Shown here: one piece after another, positions 22,938 to 35,179 of the stretch | Layout: each line of letters starts with the position of its first letter | How positions within the stretch are numbered: position 1 is the stretch's first letter | NCBI GenBank assembly: GCA_008692225.1 | Contig: VICG01000006.1 | Coordinates: forward strand, 2,113,501 to 2,177,500 | Direction of reading: 5' to 3' | Length of the DNA stretch: 64,000 bases | Source of the DNA: Monilinia fructicola | Lineage: Eukaryota > Ascomycota > Leotiomycetes > Helotiales > Sclerotiniaceae | Made by a program: the position numbers and the translations under genes | Notes under the pieces: model-generated | The model's input: only the letters and a program-made list of their open reading frames with translations | Told to the model about the DNA's origin: nothing | Databases searched by the model: none

Positions 22938-24608
22938 CTAATCTTGATCCAATGCCTTTGTGAGTCTGCTTAATTTTCTTTTCATCATACCACAGAAGCT
23001 CTCAAACAAGACACTGTTGTGGCCTTGCAACCATCGAACAATGACTTTACTTCCATTAGAATCTCCTTCGAGTTCCTCCAAAGAAATCTTAAATCCAAAA
23101 GCCATATCTTTCGGCCACTTTTGATCCTCGACCTCGACATGTGATCCTGAAGCCCGAGACACGATTCGAGCATTTTCTCTACCTCTTCGTGACTTCCGAG
23201 ACCAGACAGCTTGATCACAAAATCCTACACCCGCGAAATTTTTGGAATCCCATGTCCATAGAGTCATGCATTCCGATAACGTGTCATGTAAACTTCTAGC
23301 AACCATATCCTTATTAGCTGTAAGGATCTTCGAACTAGTTAGCATACAGGTGCAGAAGAGGACGGTCATGCAAAAACAAGACTTACTGTGATCGACTGTT
23401 CTGCTGGGAATGGCAGTAAACTCTTTGGTAAACTTCCGCAACCACGAGAGACGTTCATGCTTGGTCTTCTGTCACCAAAACTCCATGCTACGGCCCATCT
23501 TCTCGTCCGACTACCCTGTACAAACTCTGTTACTGCATAATTGTCCACCTTGTTCTCTTTCAGCTGCTCGATGATCTTAGATAAACTAGAAAACTTCCCC
23601 AGCATCGAAGTATACCATTGAACACGATCTCGCAATTTCAAAGATTCATCAATCATACGGGAAACAAAAGATACTTCCCCGCCTTCACACACCATCTCTG
23701 TGGCGGAGCCGGTGCAAGCTGTAAATGGTGGACGTTGCTTGAGAGACGCAGAGGAAGCCAAATCTTCTGCTGAGCTATAAAATGGAGGGTTGCAAAGAGT
23801 GAAATCTAAACTTGGACATATCAGCAAGATGCTCTCTATCCTATGAAAAGAGTAGCAGGTACCTATCACAGCCTATTTCATCGAGAGGGATCAATGGACC
23901 TTGTGGTTTAGTCTGTATTAGCTGAACCCGGCTTTGTAGTCCATTACTTTGAACATTTTCTCTAGCGAAGGAAATGCTCCTATCATCAATATCTAAGATA
24001 ACTTAACAATTACTTGTGCTTACAGAACATAGGCACAAACCTGTTCCAGTAAATTTCCATAGAGGATGTTGAGTACAACCTAAGAGCGGATATATGCAAC
24101 TTGCTCCTGTACCAATATCGAGCCCATGAACTTGTCGATCAAGACTGTGAGAATCCGTATATGTATCACTTGATGTGTCGACAAGATCTTGTAACCAAAG
24201 AATATAATTCAACCGATTGGGTACCTTCGACCATCAATATGCATAAGAAATAGACGTGCTTGAAGCAGCTCACTGTAGGCTGACTTACTGGGGGACAGAG
24301 TCGATCATCTGGAAGAATTAACTTCAGACCAAAGTCACGCTTCAAGAGAGATTTTGTAAGTTGCTGGACCGATTTAGGATCACTAAAATCTAATTGACCA
24401 CTGGAATTCAAGCTGGAAAGCGTTCAGCTGATGCAGAACAAGGATAATATGAGAACTGGGTGATAACAAAAGCTTCATGACCATTGGCTCACCGGTAAAA
24501 GCTGGGATGTTCTTAGTTGAGGACCTACAGTTTGCCAAAATCCGAATCTTCCCTGCCAAGAGCGACGAAGTCAACGTCCTCTTTGTAGATATTTGTAGTG
24601 ACCGACAT
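22938..24608 (-). CDS. METTL16/RlmF-family RNA N6-adenine methyltransferase
   Basis: The protein belongs to the METTL16 family, SAM-dependent enzymes that methylate adenine in U6 snRNA and structured RNAs. The proposed exons are approximately 24608-24529, 24412-24289, 24224-24041, 23992-23863, 23810-23387 and 23327-22938, with introns of 48-116 nt; individual boundaries may be off by a base. The N-terminus MSVTTNIYKEDVDFVALG leads into LNSSGQLDFSDPKSVQQLTK, RDFGLKLILPDDRLCPPVPN and RLNYILWLQDLV, all typical of the family. The SAM site is GLDIGTGASCIYPLLG and the catalytic motif is NPPF (LDFTLCNPPFYSS). The C-terminal part (about 130 residues) has no recognised domain. The start was chosen as the first ATG giving the conserved N-terminus. 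No frame breaks are needed. A macro-domain gene lies upstream on the same strand. Confidence 0.88.
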
Positions 24609-24918
24609 ATCTTAAGTAGGCTCAACAATGTGGTCACCAGCCTTTGATCAATAATCAATACTTAATCATACATGCAATGAATTTATGGTCTAATAAATAA
24701 TAGGTATGCTTTGATTATCGAGGCAATGAAGTTTGCGGTTTGACATCACTGGTAGTAGTATGTTCTGCTTAGACTCAACAATTGCCAGAGTGGCAGAGAG
24801 AGCTTGATGCAGACACTTTGATAGATATCTATAGTCCCGGACCTGATTAGTAATCAAATATAAAAAAAAGGCGGGGAATTGAGGGGCAATTGATGGAGGG
24901 GCACTTTTTTGGAATAAC
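24609..24918. promoter_or_regulatory. Presumed 5' flank of the METTL16-type gene
   Basis: About 310 bases between the start codon at 24608 and the octamer array at 24919. It is AT-rich with no convincing TATA box or regulatory motif. A 77-codon minus frame (24690-24923) runs through it but has no recognisable features. Confidence 0.4.
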
Positions 24919-24990
24919 TTCAAAGGTTCAAAGGTTCAAAGGTTCAAAGGTTCAAAGGTTCAAAGGTTCAAAGGTTCAAAGGCTCAAAGG
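24919..24990. repeat. Nine-unit TTCAAAGG minisatellite
   Basis: Nine exact-length 8-base units, the first seven TTCAAAGG and the last two changed to CTCAAAGG. It lies about 310 bases upstream of the METTL16-type start codon and just beyond the 3' end of the macro-domain gene. Confidence 0.95.
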
Positions 24991-25107
24991 CTCACATGGT
25001 TCATTGCCATAGTCCTGGTATCATGAGATGTATTATTTCTTAAAGCCACCTAACTCAAAGAAGTCATTGCGCCGAGAGTATCATCAATCATAACTTTTCA
25101 TCATTCA

Positions 25108-26043
25108 TCACAACTTATCATCTCCAGACTTTTGCTTCTTTGCAGTGTGTCCCTCATCCTCGATCGGCTCCTTGGTTGGAACTTCGGGAAGCTCAACTTT
25201 ACTTGCCTCTGCCTCACCCTCTTCAACAGCATCAGTACCCTTCCCCAACACAGCTCCATTCTCAGCAGATTCAACCTCATCGACTTCTTCCCATTCCTCT
25301 TCGGCATTAGATTCGGTCGAGGGAAAGATACGCCTGTGAATCTGATGTCAGCTGAACTGAATTTAATAAAACCAGAGAGAGACCCACGGAAGCCATTCGT
25401 TGTAAGCAGCAACGTCTTTAGAAACGAATGTGCAAAAAATAATCTTTTCCATCTTCGAACCCTTCTCGCTTTCGAGAAATCTTCTGACAGTCAAGAGAGC
25501 GGCTGGGGCAGCTTCATCACTAGGATAGCCATAAACTCCGGTGCTCAGCGCACTGAAAGCAATACTCTTGCAGTTGTTTTCGACAGCTAGATCTAAACTT
25601 GTCCTATAACATCCTTCAAGCTTCTCCTCAGACACATCGGGCCGGGAACTGTCGTATACGGGACCAACAGCATGAATGACTTTCTTGCAAGGGAGATCAT
25701 ATGCATCGGTGATCTTTGCAGATCCAGTCCTACAACCATTCAAAGTCCGGCATTCCTGCAATAGTTTTGGACCAGCAGCGCGATGAATAGCTCCATCAAC
25801 ACCTCCTCCACCAAGCAAAGAATCATTGGCGGCATTAACAATTGCATCCACTTCGAGATGGGTGATATCTCCACGAATCAAGCCGATGCGATCATTGAAA
25901 GATTGGTTTGGAGTTGGAGTTGCGGTTTCATCTGTAGTATCTGATTGGTAGGGGGTTAACTTCTTCAGGTGGTAAAGAAGTGATACAGTGGGTATCTCAG
26001 CAGCTGGTATAATGGACATGACTTTTTTGATACCAAGCATCAA
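25108..26043 (-). CDS. Macro-domain ADP-ribose/O-acetyl-ADP-ribose hydrolase (MacroD type)
   Basis: Macro-domain enzymes of this class remove mono-ADP-ribose from proteins or deacetylate O-acetyl-ADP-ribose. Exon 1 is 26043-25388 and exon 2 is 25333-25108, with a 54-nt intron. The ligand-binding motifs are all present: GDITHLEVDAIVNAANDSLL, then GGGGVDGAIHRAAG (catalytic Asn and loop 1), CRTGSAKITDAYDLP, VIHAVGP and the loop ALSTGVYGYP. An N-terminal stretch of about 50 residues precedes the domain. The second exon adds a 75-residue acidic tail (EEEWEEVDEVE) ending in a basic patch (TAKKQK) that could act in nuclear localisation. The gene is divergent from glutaminyl-tRNA synthetase. ATG at 26043 gives the longest frame, but the Met nine codons in is an alternative. 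Confidence 0.92.
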
Positions 26044-26650
26044 TAATATGATGTACTAGATAATTAGATGTAGATGTAGATGTGAGTTTTTGATTTGGGT
26101 TGGATTTGGGTTGAAGAGGAATGGAATGAAGGAATATGAGTTCAAGGCTGACAACAGAATAAATAGCAGGTAGCAATAAATGATATGGAAGACATGGAAG
26201 GCTACCTAGTACCTATCTAAGGTTACCTGGTAGTTCCAAGGTTGGCTAGTATGCACGTGGTGCGGACCGTACAGTTATTACCCCAAATGATGCACGGACC
26301 CATCAAGCTTGTTCTTTGCCCCTCCGTTCCAAGGTTTGACTGCATATTAATTCGGCATATCGGTCCTTAGCTGCAAACAGTCTAGTCTACTTGCATATTA
26401 GATCAGCTCAGCCTCGTCCTGGAAAGAGCAAACTAAGTTCAGCCCTCTACTTTACTGTACAAGTGCTTTAAATAATTTTGACTCATCCCCACTTTGTTTA
26501 CCCCTCCATTACCAGCTGGAGCAATAAATATAAATCAACAACTAAAAATTCTCATACCGTCCAAAGGATCTGGACTTCAAGGAACTTAAATAGCCTTAGA
26601 GAGGATCAATCTATACCACAATCCCGAATTCTTTGACCTTATCTTTCAAT
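26044..26650. promoter_or_regulatory. Shared divergent promoter of macro-domain and GlnRS genes
   Basis: 607 bases separate the two start codons, so both promoters must lie here. On the GlnRS side the leader has CTTTGTTTACCCCTCC and pyrimidine-rich stretches. On the macro side there are short GATGTA repeats. No convincing TATA box was identified on either side. Confidence 0.55.
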
Positions 26651-28621
26651 ATGGCAGACGCAGTCAACGAAGGAATGGCCAAGCTTCAGCTTGATGAGGA
26701 GACGGGGGAGATGGTCTCCAAGGCCGAATTGAAGAAGAGATTGGCAAAGCGTGCAAAGAAAGCAGCACAAGCAAAAGCAAAATCAGAAGCACCAGCCAAA
26801 GAAGCTGCCGCCCCTAAGCCCAAGAAAGCAGAAGAGACCAAAGCAGCTGAACCATCAAATGTATTCGCCCAAGGATTTCTGTCAGAAGTGTACAAAGAGC
26901 GTCCTGTGAAACCAGTCTTCACTCGATTTCCACCCGAGCCTAATGGATACTTACATATTGGCCATGCCAAAGCTATTGCTGTCAATTTCGGTTTCGCTAA
27001 GTATCATGGCGGTCAGTGCTATTTGAGATTCGATGACACCAACCCTGAAGCAGAGGAAGAGAAATACTTCACGGCGATAAAAGAAATGGTGTCATGGTTG
27101 GGCTTCACACCTTACAAGATCACTCATTCAAGTGATAACTTTGATAAGCTTTACGAGAAAGCGGAGGAACTCATCAACTTAGGTGGAGCTTATGTCTGCC
27201 ATTGTGGCGGTAAGAGTTACTCTGCGTATGCACTCATTTGTACATACTAACATATTTAGATGCTGAAATCAAAGCACAGCGAGGAGGTGAGGCACGAGGT
27301 CCAAGATTTAGATGCGAGCATGCAAACCAATCCATTGAAGAAAATCTGAGGAAGTTTAGAGCTATGCGAGATGGTGAATATAAACCTAGGGAGGCATTCT
27401 TGCGCATGAAGCAGAACATTGAAGATGGCAATCCTCAGATGTGGGATTTGGCAGCATACCGAGTATTGGATGCCAAACACCATCTCACAGGAGACAAATG
27501 GAAGATCTACCCAACGTACGACTTCACCCATTGCCTTTGCGATAGTTTTGAAAATATCACACATTCGCTTTGCACCACCGAGTTTATCCTATCGAGAGTA
27601 TCATACGAATGGTTGAATAGTACCTTGAAGGTCTACGAACCGATGCAAAGAGAATACGGTCGATTAAGCATTACTGGAACTGTTCTTTCGAAGAGAAAGC
27701 TTAAGAAACTCGTGGATGATAAATATGTTAGGGGCTGGGATGACCCAAGATTATACACATTAATCGGAATCAAGAGACGCGGTGTCCCGCCCGGAGCCAT
27801 CCTTGAGTTCATTAACGAATTAGGAGTAACGACAGCTCCTACCAACATTCAGCTCGCTCGCTTTGACCAGACTGTTCGTAAGTACTTGGAGCTTACAGTT
27901 CCCAGACTTATGCTGGTTTTGGATCCTGTACCTGTAGTCATCGAAGATGCCGAAGAGCTGGAACTTGACATTCCATTTTCACCTAAAGTACCTGCGATGG
28001 GCAGTCACAAGGTCAAGTTAACTAAAACAGTTTACATTGAAAGAAGTGATTTCAGAGAGGTTGATAGCAAAGATTACTTCCGTCTCGCTCCTGGAAAATC
28101 TGTCGGCCTCCTACACATTCCATACCCGGTCAAGGCCATCTCATTCTCCAAAGATGGGGACAAGGTCACAGAGATTCGAGCAGTCTATGACAAAGAAGGC
28201 AAAAAGCCAAAGACTTACATTCATTGGGTTGCCGAGGGCTCTAAGAATGTTGAAGTTAGAATATTCAATTCTCTATTCAAGAGTGAAAAGCCAGATGATG
28301 CTGAAGGTGGCTTCCTGAATGACATCAATCCAGACAGCGAGGAGATTTGGCCCAATGCCGTTATTGAGTCTGGATTTGATGAGGTACGAAAACGAGCTCC
28401 ATGGCCAGAAGCTGCTGGAGAATCAGAGCTTGGAAAGGGAGGTCCTGAATCCGTTAGATTTCAAGCTATGCGTGTAGCATATATGGTAGGTCATTCCATG
28501 TGTATTTTTGTTATGGTATATATATATGCTAACAATCTTCAAGGCAATGGATTCGGACTCAACGGATGATAAGATTATATTGAATCGCATCGTCAGTTTG
28601 AAGGAGGATGCTGGTAAATAG
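26651..28621 (+). CDS. Cytosolic glutaminyl-tRNA synthetase
   Basis: This class I synthetase charges tRNA-Gln. Exons are 26651-27209, 27260-28485 and 28544-28621, giving 620 aa with no frame errors. Residues 1-70 form a Lys/Ala-rich helical extension ([20 protein letters not shown]), shorter than the N-terminal domain of yeast Gln4. The Rossmann core opens with [17 protein letters not shown] (HIGH motif), followed by [11 protein letters not shown]. The KMSKS equivalent is [11 protein letters not shown]. The family's [12 protein letters not shown] and WDDPRLYTL are present. The C-terminal half is the beta-barrel anticodon-binding domain. The start was set at the ATG of [12 protein letters not shown]. 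The last exon encodes only 25 residues, but its boundary keeps the frame and ends a normal-length protein. Confidence 0.96.
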
Positions 28622-29318
28622 GGGGCGATTATGCAAGGAGACGAAAGCAACCAGCAATTACATACATGAGATACCAGAAATGAAATATTTGTTACGTAGC
28701 AATTATTTATGATGATATATCTTCTGGCGTTTATAGAAAGAGGTGTGAGTATCAAATCAAGTCAAATGAAAGTAATTTCATTAGTTCCTGCTTCGAAAGT
28801 TGCCATTACATTTGATTTACCCAGTCATATACAAGTGAATTGTGGTTAATTCAGAAACTTTACTTCCAACAGACCTTCACTCAAAGAGCGGCCCATTTCC
28901 TCCAAATCAAAAAGAGCTTTGTTGCATGTCTGCAAAAGCTAAGTATCGTGAATTGAATTGATTTTCAATTGAAAATAATTTACCACTGATGCAATGGTTG
29001 CGACATTTACAACAGCACCACTTTGGCATCCATTCGACCTTTTCATTCAACATTGTATCAGTTCCTCTTATTTACAATTGATCACATATTGATCACATAT
29101 TGATTAAATATTGATCACAATCTTTGATAATTTATTTTAATTTAATCTCTTTGGGTTATACTACAAAAGGAATGCGCAATGCGATGTAGAATACAGAATT
29201 GGTAAGAATTTCGAAACAACTTGCCTGAACGTGATTTATAACTTTCCTCCTATTAACGCAATACTTCAGAATGCAGATTTTTTACAAAAATTATATACGT
29301 ACCGAGTAGAACCGACCT
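28622..29318. other. Intergenic between convergent genes
   Basis: This is the 3' flank of GlnRS (plus) and of the MFS transporter (minus). It contains a triple repeat of TTGATCACATATTGATCACA near 29077-29120. No conserved frame is visible. Confidence 0.5.
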
Positions 29319-31054
29319 CTATGCACTATTCATTGTCGTCACCGCATCCTCCTTTGAAAATGTAGCCTCTTTCATGAAGGGACTCCTCTTCCTAATCTCC
29401 TCTCCCTTGACCAATAACAGGACGGGCGCCAAACTCAACACAAGTGCCACAAATCCTAGGAGAGAGCTCGCCCAATGAAATCCTAGATTTGTGAAGAGTG
29501 CTGGACTTCCTAGTGGCAAGAAAGCCCCAAATGTATTTCTCCCCAACGATGCTGCGGAAAGTGCAGAAGCGTTGTATTTTTCATAGGAATCGGTGAGGTA
29601 ATTTACTACGGCTAGGTAGATGGAATAAATCCCAAAGCCCACACAGCCAATACCAAGGGTTGGGACAATCCAGGGAAGAGATGGATACGAGGACCATCCG
29701 TACCAGAAGAGACCGACTGTGAAGAGAAGAGAACCGGGGATGGACGAGTAAAGACGAGCTTCTGGAATGGGTGTTCCTGTTTTGGAACGTTTTGCAGATT
29801 GCAGGTAGAGGTGGTCTTGAATTGGATTTACGATAGTTGCAACAATAGCACCAACGCTGAGAGCGAGTTGGATAAGGGAAGTTTGGAAGGTATTGTAGCC
29901 GTAGTTTGTGGAGAAGGTTTGAGTAACAGAGGATTGGAAGAGGAAGAGGAGACCCCATGCGAATGATACCCAGAGTGTTTGAGAGAACACGACCCATTCT
30001 GTGCAAAGCATCTTTACTGGTCGCTTAAATGAGATCTTGAGACGAGTGGCTAGGGAGGGCATATCGATTTCAGCTTCTGCGAACCGTGGCTCCTCGTCAG
30101 GATTTTCTTTGCGCCATTTCTTTGCTTCTTTGGCGAGAATTATATCTCCTCGAGTTTCAACCAAGAGGAACCAAAAGACGGGCAAGAGAGCACCAATACA
30201 TATCAGGAGAACCCAGTATATCCATCGAAAGGATAGGTATGTGGAAGTTATGGCGCCCCCAACAAATGGTCCTAAAGCAATTCCAATCACTGATGTAGTT
30301 CCAAATAATGACAATGGTAAACTTCGCTGTTGAGGACCTTTCCACACATCGGATATCGTACCACCAACAATATTGATAGCAACGGATGAAGCCCCCCCTC
30401 CAAAAAATCGACATACGACCATAGTTTGGAAGTTTTGTGCTACTCCACATGGAATAAGGAAGATAAGGAAAACAATGTATGCTCCGAAATATCCAGGCAT
30501 TCGACCCGAAGTCTCCGTGAGAGGAACGAATAGCAATGGTACTAATGCGGCACCCATATTCCAGGAAGTCGTAGCGAAGTATAAATAGGGGAAGCCAGAA
30601 TTGCTGACATTGAATAGGGCGCTCATTTCATCGTTTCCTGCGCCGTATGCGCCAGCTGGGAGACCGAATAGAATAGACCTATAGGAAATCTGTTAGACAG
30701 GAACCAATTGGCATTGGATGATTACTTACACAACAAGTACAGCTACGGTGAGTCTCCATTTAAGTAATTTGGACCAATTGAATCTATGCATCTCAGGAAT
30801 TTTTGTCTCAGAATAGCTTGAAGGGGGCAACAAACGGATTTCTTGGGTCATTATCTCCATCCCAATCATAAAGTAAAGTTCCATCAGTGTTTCGTAGCTC
30901 TTGATGGTTTTTCTCATTTGCCGTCTCGGTTACACTATCTGCAAGCCGTTGTCAGCGAGAGAATATTGAAAGAGAATCTAGCAAACGCACTGTTTCTTCC
31001 ATCTTGAAGTGGTGTACCAGCATGGCCATTTGTGCCGACTTGTGTATCAGCCAT
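29319..31054 (-). CDS. MFS drug/polyamine antiporter (DHA1, TPO-like)
   Basis: This is a 12-span major facilitator of the DHA1 family, which exports drugs or polyamines with protons at the plasma membrane. Exons are 31054-30991, 30938-30836, 30783-30730 and 30678-29319, giving 526 aa and a clean frame. The hydrophilic N-terminus includes the family signature YDWDGDNDPRNPFNWSKLLK just before the first span. Later motifs are FVPLTETSGRMPGYFGAY, CRFFGGGASSVAINIVGGTI (motif C-like Gly-rich region), GPFVGGAITSTYLSFRW and FLLVETRGDIILAKEAKKWR (the long central loop). The C-terminus is cytoplasmic and charged. The three N-terminal introns are 51-52 nt each. Substrate cannot be assigned from sequence. 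Confidence 0.92.
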
Positions 31055-33034
31055 TGTGCTTGATTTGTTGGTCAGTTATCTCCCATTCAGTTTCTTATTT
31101 ATAGTAATTAGCGGTAAGTAATTGGAAGAAGTTCCTGATATTTTTCAAAGATCAACTGATGCAATAGTTGAAATCCGAGTCCATATATAGAGACTGAGGC
31201 GGAGGTCAAGATCTTCAATGAAGATCCAATGTTCACCAGTGGTCCTCAATTCTTGAATTATATCAGACCTACCTTGGCCAGCGTCACTATGTCACTATGT
31301 CACTATACTATTTTGCCAATATTTACCCTCAATGGTTTCTTGGCCATGGTCAATCCGTGAACCCTCGAGCACAAACATTACACAGTGAGAGCAGAAGTCA
31401 ATATTCAATATTGAAGCAGTCCTAATTAAGGTTATATATACCCCGCTTTACACAACCTTAGTAGCGAAATGCGATGTCATGCTTTCCTATTTTGGTTAGT
31501 TCTAGTTCTAGTTCTAGTTCTAGTTCTAGTTTCTAGAATGGATGTCAAAATTTGGGGTAATCACGAGCCGGCTTGAAGTCAGAATTGATGATCTTTCTCT
31601 CTTCAGACTCGATAAGGTTACTTTTGTAATGCTTGTGAATGTGACAGGGTCAAGTAAAAATGAATCATTTTGATGGAAAGGAAAAAAAAGAAAGAAAGAA
31701 AAGAAAAGAGGAGAGGAGAGGAGAGGAGAGGAGAGGATGTTGAAACGGTTCCCTCTTTTCTCGTCAGAGGATTTCTCTTTCTTTCGGTTTAAGTGATTAT
31801 TTTATGGTCTCAATCCCGCTGTTGTCCTATCAGAGGACTCATCTAGAACTCCTTGTTCTGAGTAGGCTATCTTCTGGGCAGATCTGATCAGAATATCGAA
31901 GTTATTCGCACGATTCTTGGTAATCTCAATATCACAAGCTTACAAGGTGCTATGAGTGGCAAGATATATTCCGAAGACAGTTCTTACTTCTGTAGCTGAT
32001 CAGAACATTCCAAGGTTGCCTCTTTTATCGACAGGACTGCGATACTGATCGTTACATCTCAAGAGAGACAAACCATTGAAGCCTATACCACTTGAATGAT
32101 CATGAATCGTTGGGAAGTCACTGATAGAAATTTGTCGCCAATATGAATCATTGCAAAGAAGCAGTCATATGGGCATTCCTTGGGGTGTTGATGGTGAGGT
32201 AATGGAAGATATCAATTCATCCTTCCAGCAGTTCCAAATGTCCTATATATACTATTCACAGTCGTCATCTCATCTCTACGGCTGCAACAAATCAGGACAT
32301 TATAGCATTCGGGGAAACATGCCTCCTTATTTCGCGTCACACTCTCAACGCTAGGCCTAATAGGGCCGTGCATTGCAACTGCTGAACCCCGGACTTCTTT
32401 ATATCATACCATGAAAGGTTTGTTGATTGGGAGACGAATGTTTTTGATGTAGGAATTTGAACGAAGTCAGAGGCCTTTGCTGTGAGATGGGTGGGCTGTG
32501 AAGTTACGGCCGAAAGACAGCGGGTTAAGAAAACCATATTTTTGGTTCGAGAAGAAAGTGCTGGGCTACCGGGGCTGTGGAGTCTAATATATAAGAACAA
32601 CTAATTGGACCGAACGGTTTATAGAGGCCGGCATTAGAGAAGAGTTTCGGAAGAGATTCACGCATTGTCAATAATCACATGGTAGTGATACATGTGACTA
32701 TACATAATCTACTCGGGTTGGGCCGCTCCAGACGTGCGAGAACGAGAATTAGAGAATGCTGGATTATATTAATGAAGTTTAGGCTACCATATTTGCTCAG
32801 ACGCACAGGAATGTAGGCTGCCGAACATGACACGCCAAACACCTGTCTGCAGTTCATCATTGGCTCACACCAAACACCACGCTGAAATAGATTGTCAAAT
32901 GTGATACACCGCTGTCGAAGACGACATTATTGGATCAGCGCACACTCTACGACAGTTTTTTGCGCAGATATATAATTTTGCAACCATGATGTTTGTTCGC
33001 GAGCTTCAGATTTATCATTCGAAATTTACTCGCC
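31055..33034. other. Intergenic, with TTCTAG and GAGGA short repeats
   Basis: No conserved gene is visible between the MFS start codon and the HET-domain gene. Simple repeats are TTCTAG (about six units near 31496-31532) and AAAGAAAG/GAGGA (31680-31737). An 87-codon minus frame at 32337-32600 and a 67-codon plus frame at 32151-32354 have no recognisable features. The last 100 bases contain a possible TATA-like ATATATAA at about 32967, near the HET gene start. Confidence 0.5.
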
Positions 33035-35179
33035 ATGACCCAACTATATCTACCCTTGAATTCGGACCCGTCCGAGATCAGGCGCTTAGTTCTTCAACCT
33101 GCTGCCAGTTTCGAAGATCCTCTGCACAGTCATCTAGATGTAGTCTCTCTGGAATCAGGCTCAGTCTATGAAGCTCTCTCATATGTCTGGGGCTCCTCCG
33201 AGCCCGCTAAAACCATCAACCTTGACGGTTTCGTGATCTCCATTACGCCAAATTTAGACAATGCCCTCCGTAATCTTCGCCACCCAGCTTCGCCGCGCAA
33301 TCTTTGGGTTGACGCACTTTGTATTAACCAAAATGATCTTGATGAACGCGCTGCGCAGGTAGCTCTCATGCGAAGGGTCTACTCTGATGCAACCACGGTG
33401 TTGATTTGGCTTGGACCGGAAGCGGATGGCAGTGAAGATGCGATGCGGAGTGTTGAGAGATTTGATAAGGGGTATTGGCAGACGTATGATTTCCAAACAA
33501 AGTTTATGGAGATCCTCTTCCGGCCGTGGTTCACACGGATTTGGACAGTGCAGGAGTTCGTCATGGCGAGCCATAGTGTCGTAGATGGAAGAATGAGGAA
33601 TCCTCTATTTGGCTGTGGCAATGTATGGGTTGAGTGAGTAGATTTTATGTTTCACAACCTCTTTTACTACTTTGAGTGTTTTCTTGTTCCTGAAGGTCTA
33701 TACTATAGTCAGGTTATTTCACAGGCATTCCTCAACCTCCCACATTAGCTGTCAAATTGCTGACGTCATTCCTCCAGATGGTTACCATTCATCACAGCCT
33801 GGGCTCACTTCTCTGATGATGGTAATATCATACAGGATAAATACAGGAAGGCATATCACGATGCAGTGGCCGAGACGTTCCGACCAGAATGGATGCAACT
33901 TGCTTTTTCAAGACCAGTAGGCACTGAGCCTACTTCTTTAGATGGGGTGATCACAGGATTGAGAAGCGCTTTTGGAGAAGACTTCTTGTACAATCTACCG
34001 TACTCCAGTGTAAAGGAGCTTGATGAAGATATCCGGCTCAATCCATTGGTATGGCGAGCTAGGTACACCGTAATGAGACATTCTCAATACGATTCTACTG
34101 AAGCTAAAGCATTCTGGAGAAGAATGGAGCTCATGAAACGCGTTCCAATCACATATCACGGCTTCCTCATGCATTCCCGTGGAACTATTCACATCCGAAA
34201 GGAGCCAATTACCCTCGAAACCGTTCTGAAAGGAACAATGAACCTCCGCTCGACAGACCCGCGCGATAAGATCTACGGTATTCTCGGTCTTTTGAGCGAA
34301 GAGGCAAGGGCAGCAATTCCCATTGACTACCACAAGGAGCCAGAATGGACATTCGTACCAACAATGACATACATAGTGAACCATGAGCCCAAGGGCCTGG
34401 CACTCCTTGGTCTTCTTTGGCGAACACGCCATTTCAAGACACCCCTTCCCTCATGGGTTCCAGATTTCACCATATCGGCAGATTTTAATGATGTACACAA
34501 TCCAGTATTTCTACGAGGAAGCTGCGCAGATCATAGTTGGGCATGGCCTGAAGATACCAGAACCACTGTTTCCCCTGATAAAATCACCCTTTCCGCGCAC
34601 GTGGTCAACTTCGGCCGCGTCGCTCATATTGTCTCTTTTGTTGATGGGGACCGTAGCTATATGGTCTCGCGATTCGCAGAGATCGAAACAATCCTCGCCC
34701 TTCATGCACCTAAGAGCGAGCCTCTTTGGCGCACGCTTGTGGGTATTCGCAACACCGATCATGAATTAATCCTGACATATCCAAGAACCTTCGAGGTTTT
34801 GATGGGTCGGATTGAAGAGCAGGATGGCGAGGCGCAAAAACTGTTTCAAGATGCAATCTTACCTATTGTTCGAGGACGCAAGTTCTTCATCACAGATAAG
34901 GGGGTTGCAGGCGTGGCCACGCCGATGATTGGGAATGGGGACACTATCGCCATAATGGCGGGAATGGGTCGAGCAGCTATCTTGAGAGATACAGACCCTA
35001 AGGAAATGGGATTGGAGGGGAGAGTTGATGACAAGAGACAATATCAGAGGATCACTGGATTTGCATACGTGGGCTGTCATGACAGAGATGAATTTGAGTC
35101 TCTGGTGAAAGAAAACATAAGCGACCGGAGAAAGCACAGTTGTGTTAATAGGGGTTTGGAGGAGACTTACATCATCTAA
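33035..35179 (+). CDS. HET-domain (heterokaryon incompatibility) protein
   Basis: The HET domain (PF06985) is a TIR-related effector domain found in fungal non-self recognition and cell-death proteins. Exons are 33035-33633 and 33778-35179, giving 666 aa with an intact frame; the intron is 144 nt. The three HET signature blocks are visible: YEALSYVWGS (residues about 48-57), LWVDALCINQNDLDERAAQV followed by MRRVYSDATTVLIWLG, and FRPWFTRIWTVQEF. Downstream is RSTDPRDKIYGILGLLSEEA, the conserved block that follows the HET core in many family members. The C-terminus contains KFFITDKGVAGVATP and GFAYVGCHD, the usual end of this architecture, and no NACHT, WD or ankyrin repeats, so it is a stand-alone type. 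ATG at 33035 starts MTQLYLPLNSDPSEIRRLVL, a typical start; the frame is open further upstream. Confidence 0.93.

Noticed and set aside
24919..24990. Regular direct repeats considered as a CRISPR-like array
   Set aside because: Units are 8 bases and contiguous with no spacers, in a eukaryotic genome.
25132..25590. 152-codon plus-strand reading frame
   Set aside because: It lies entirely opposite the macro-domain gene, whose two exons and motifs are unambiguous.
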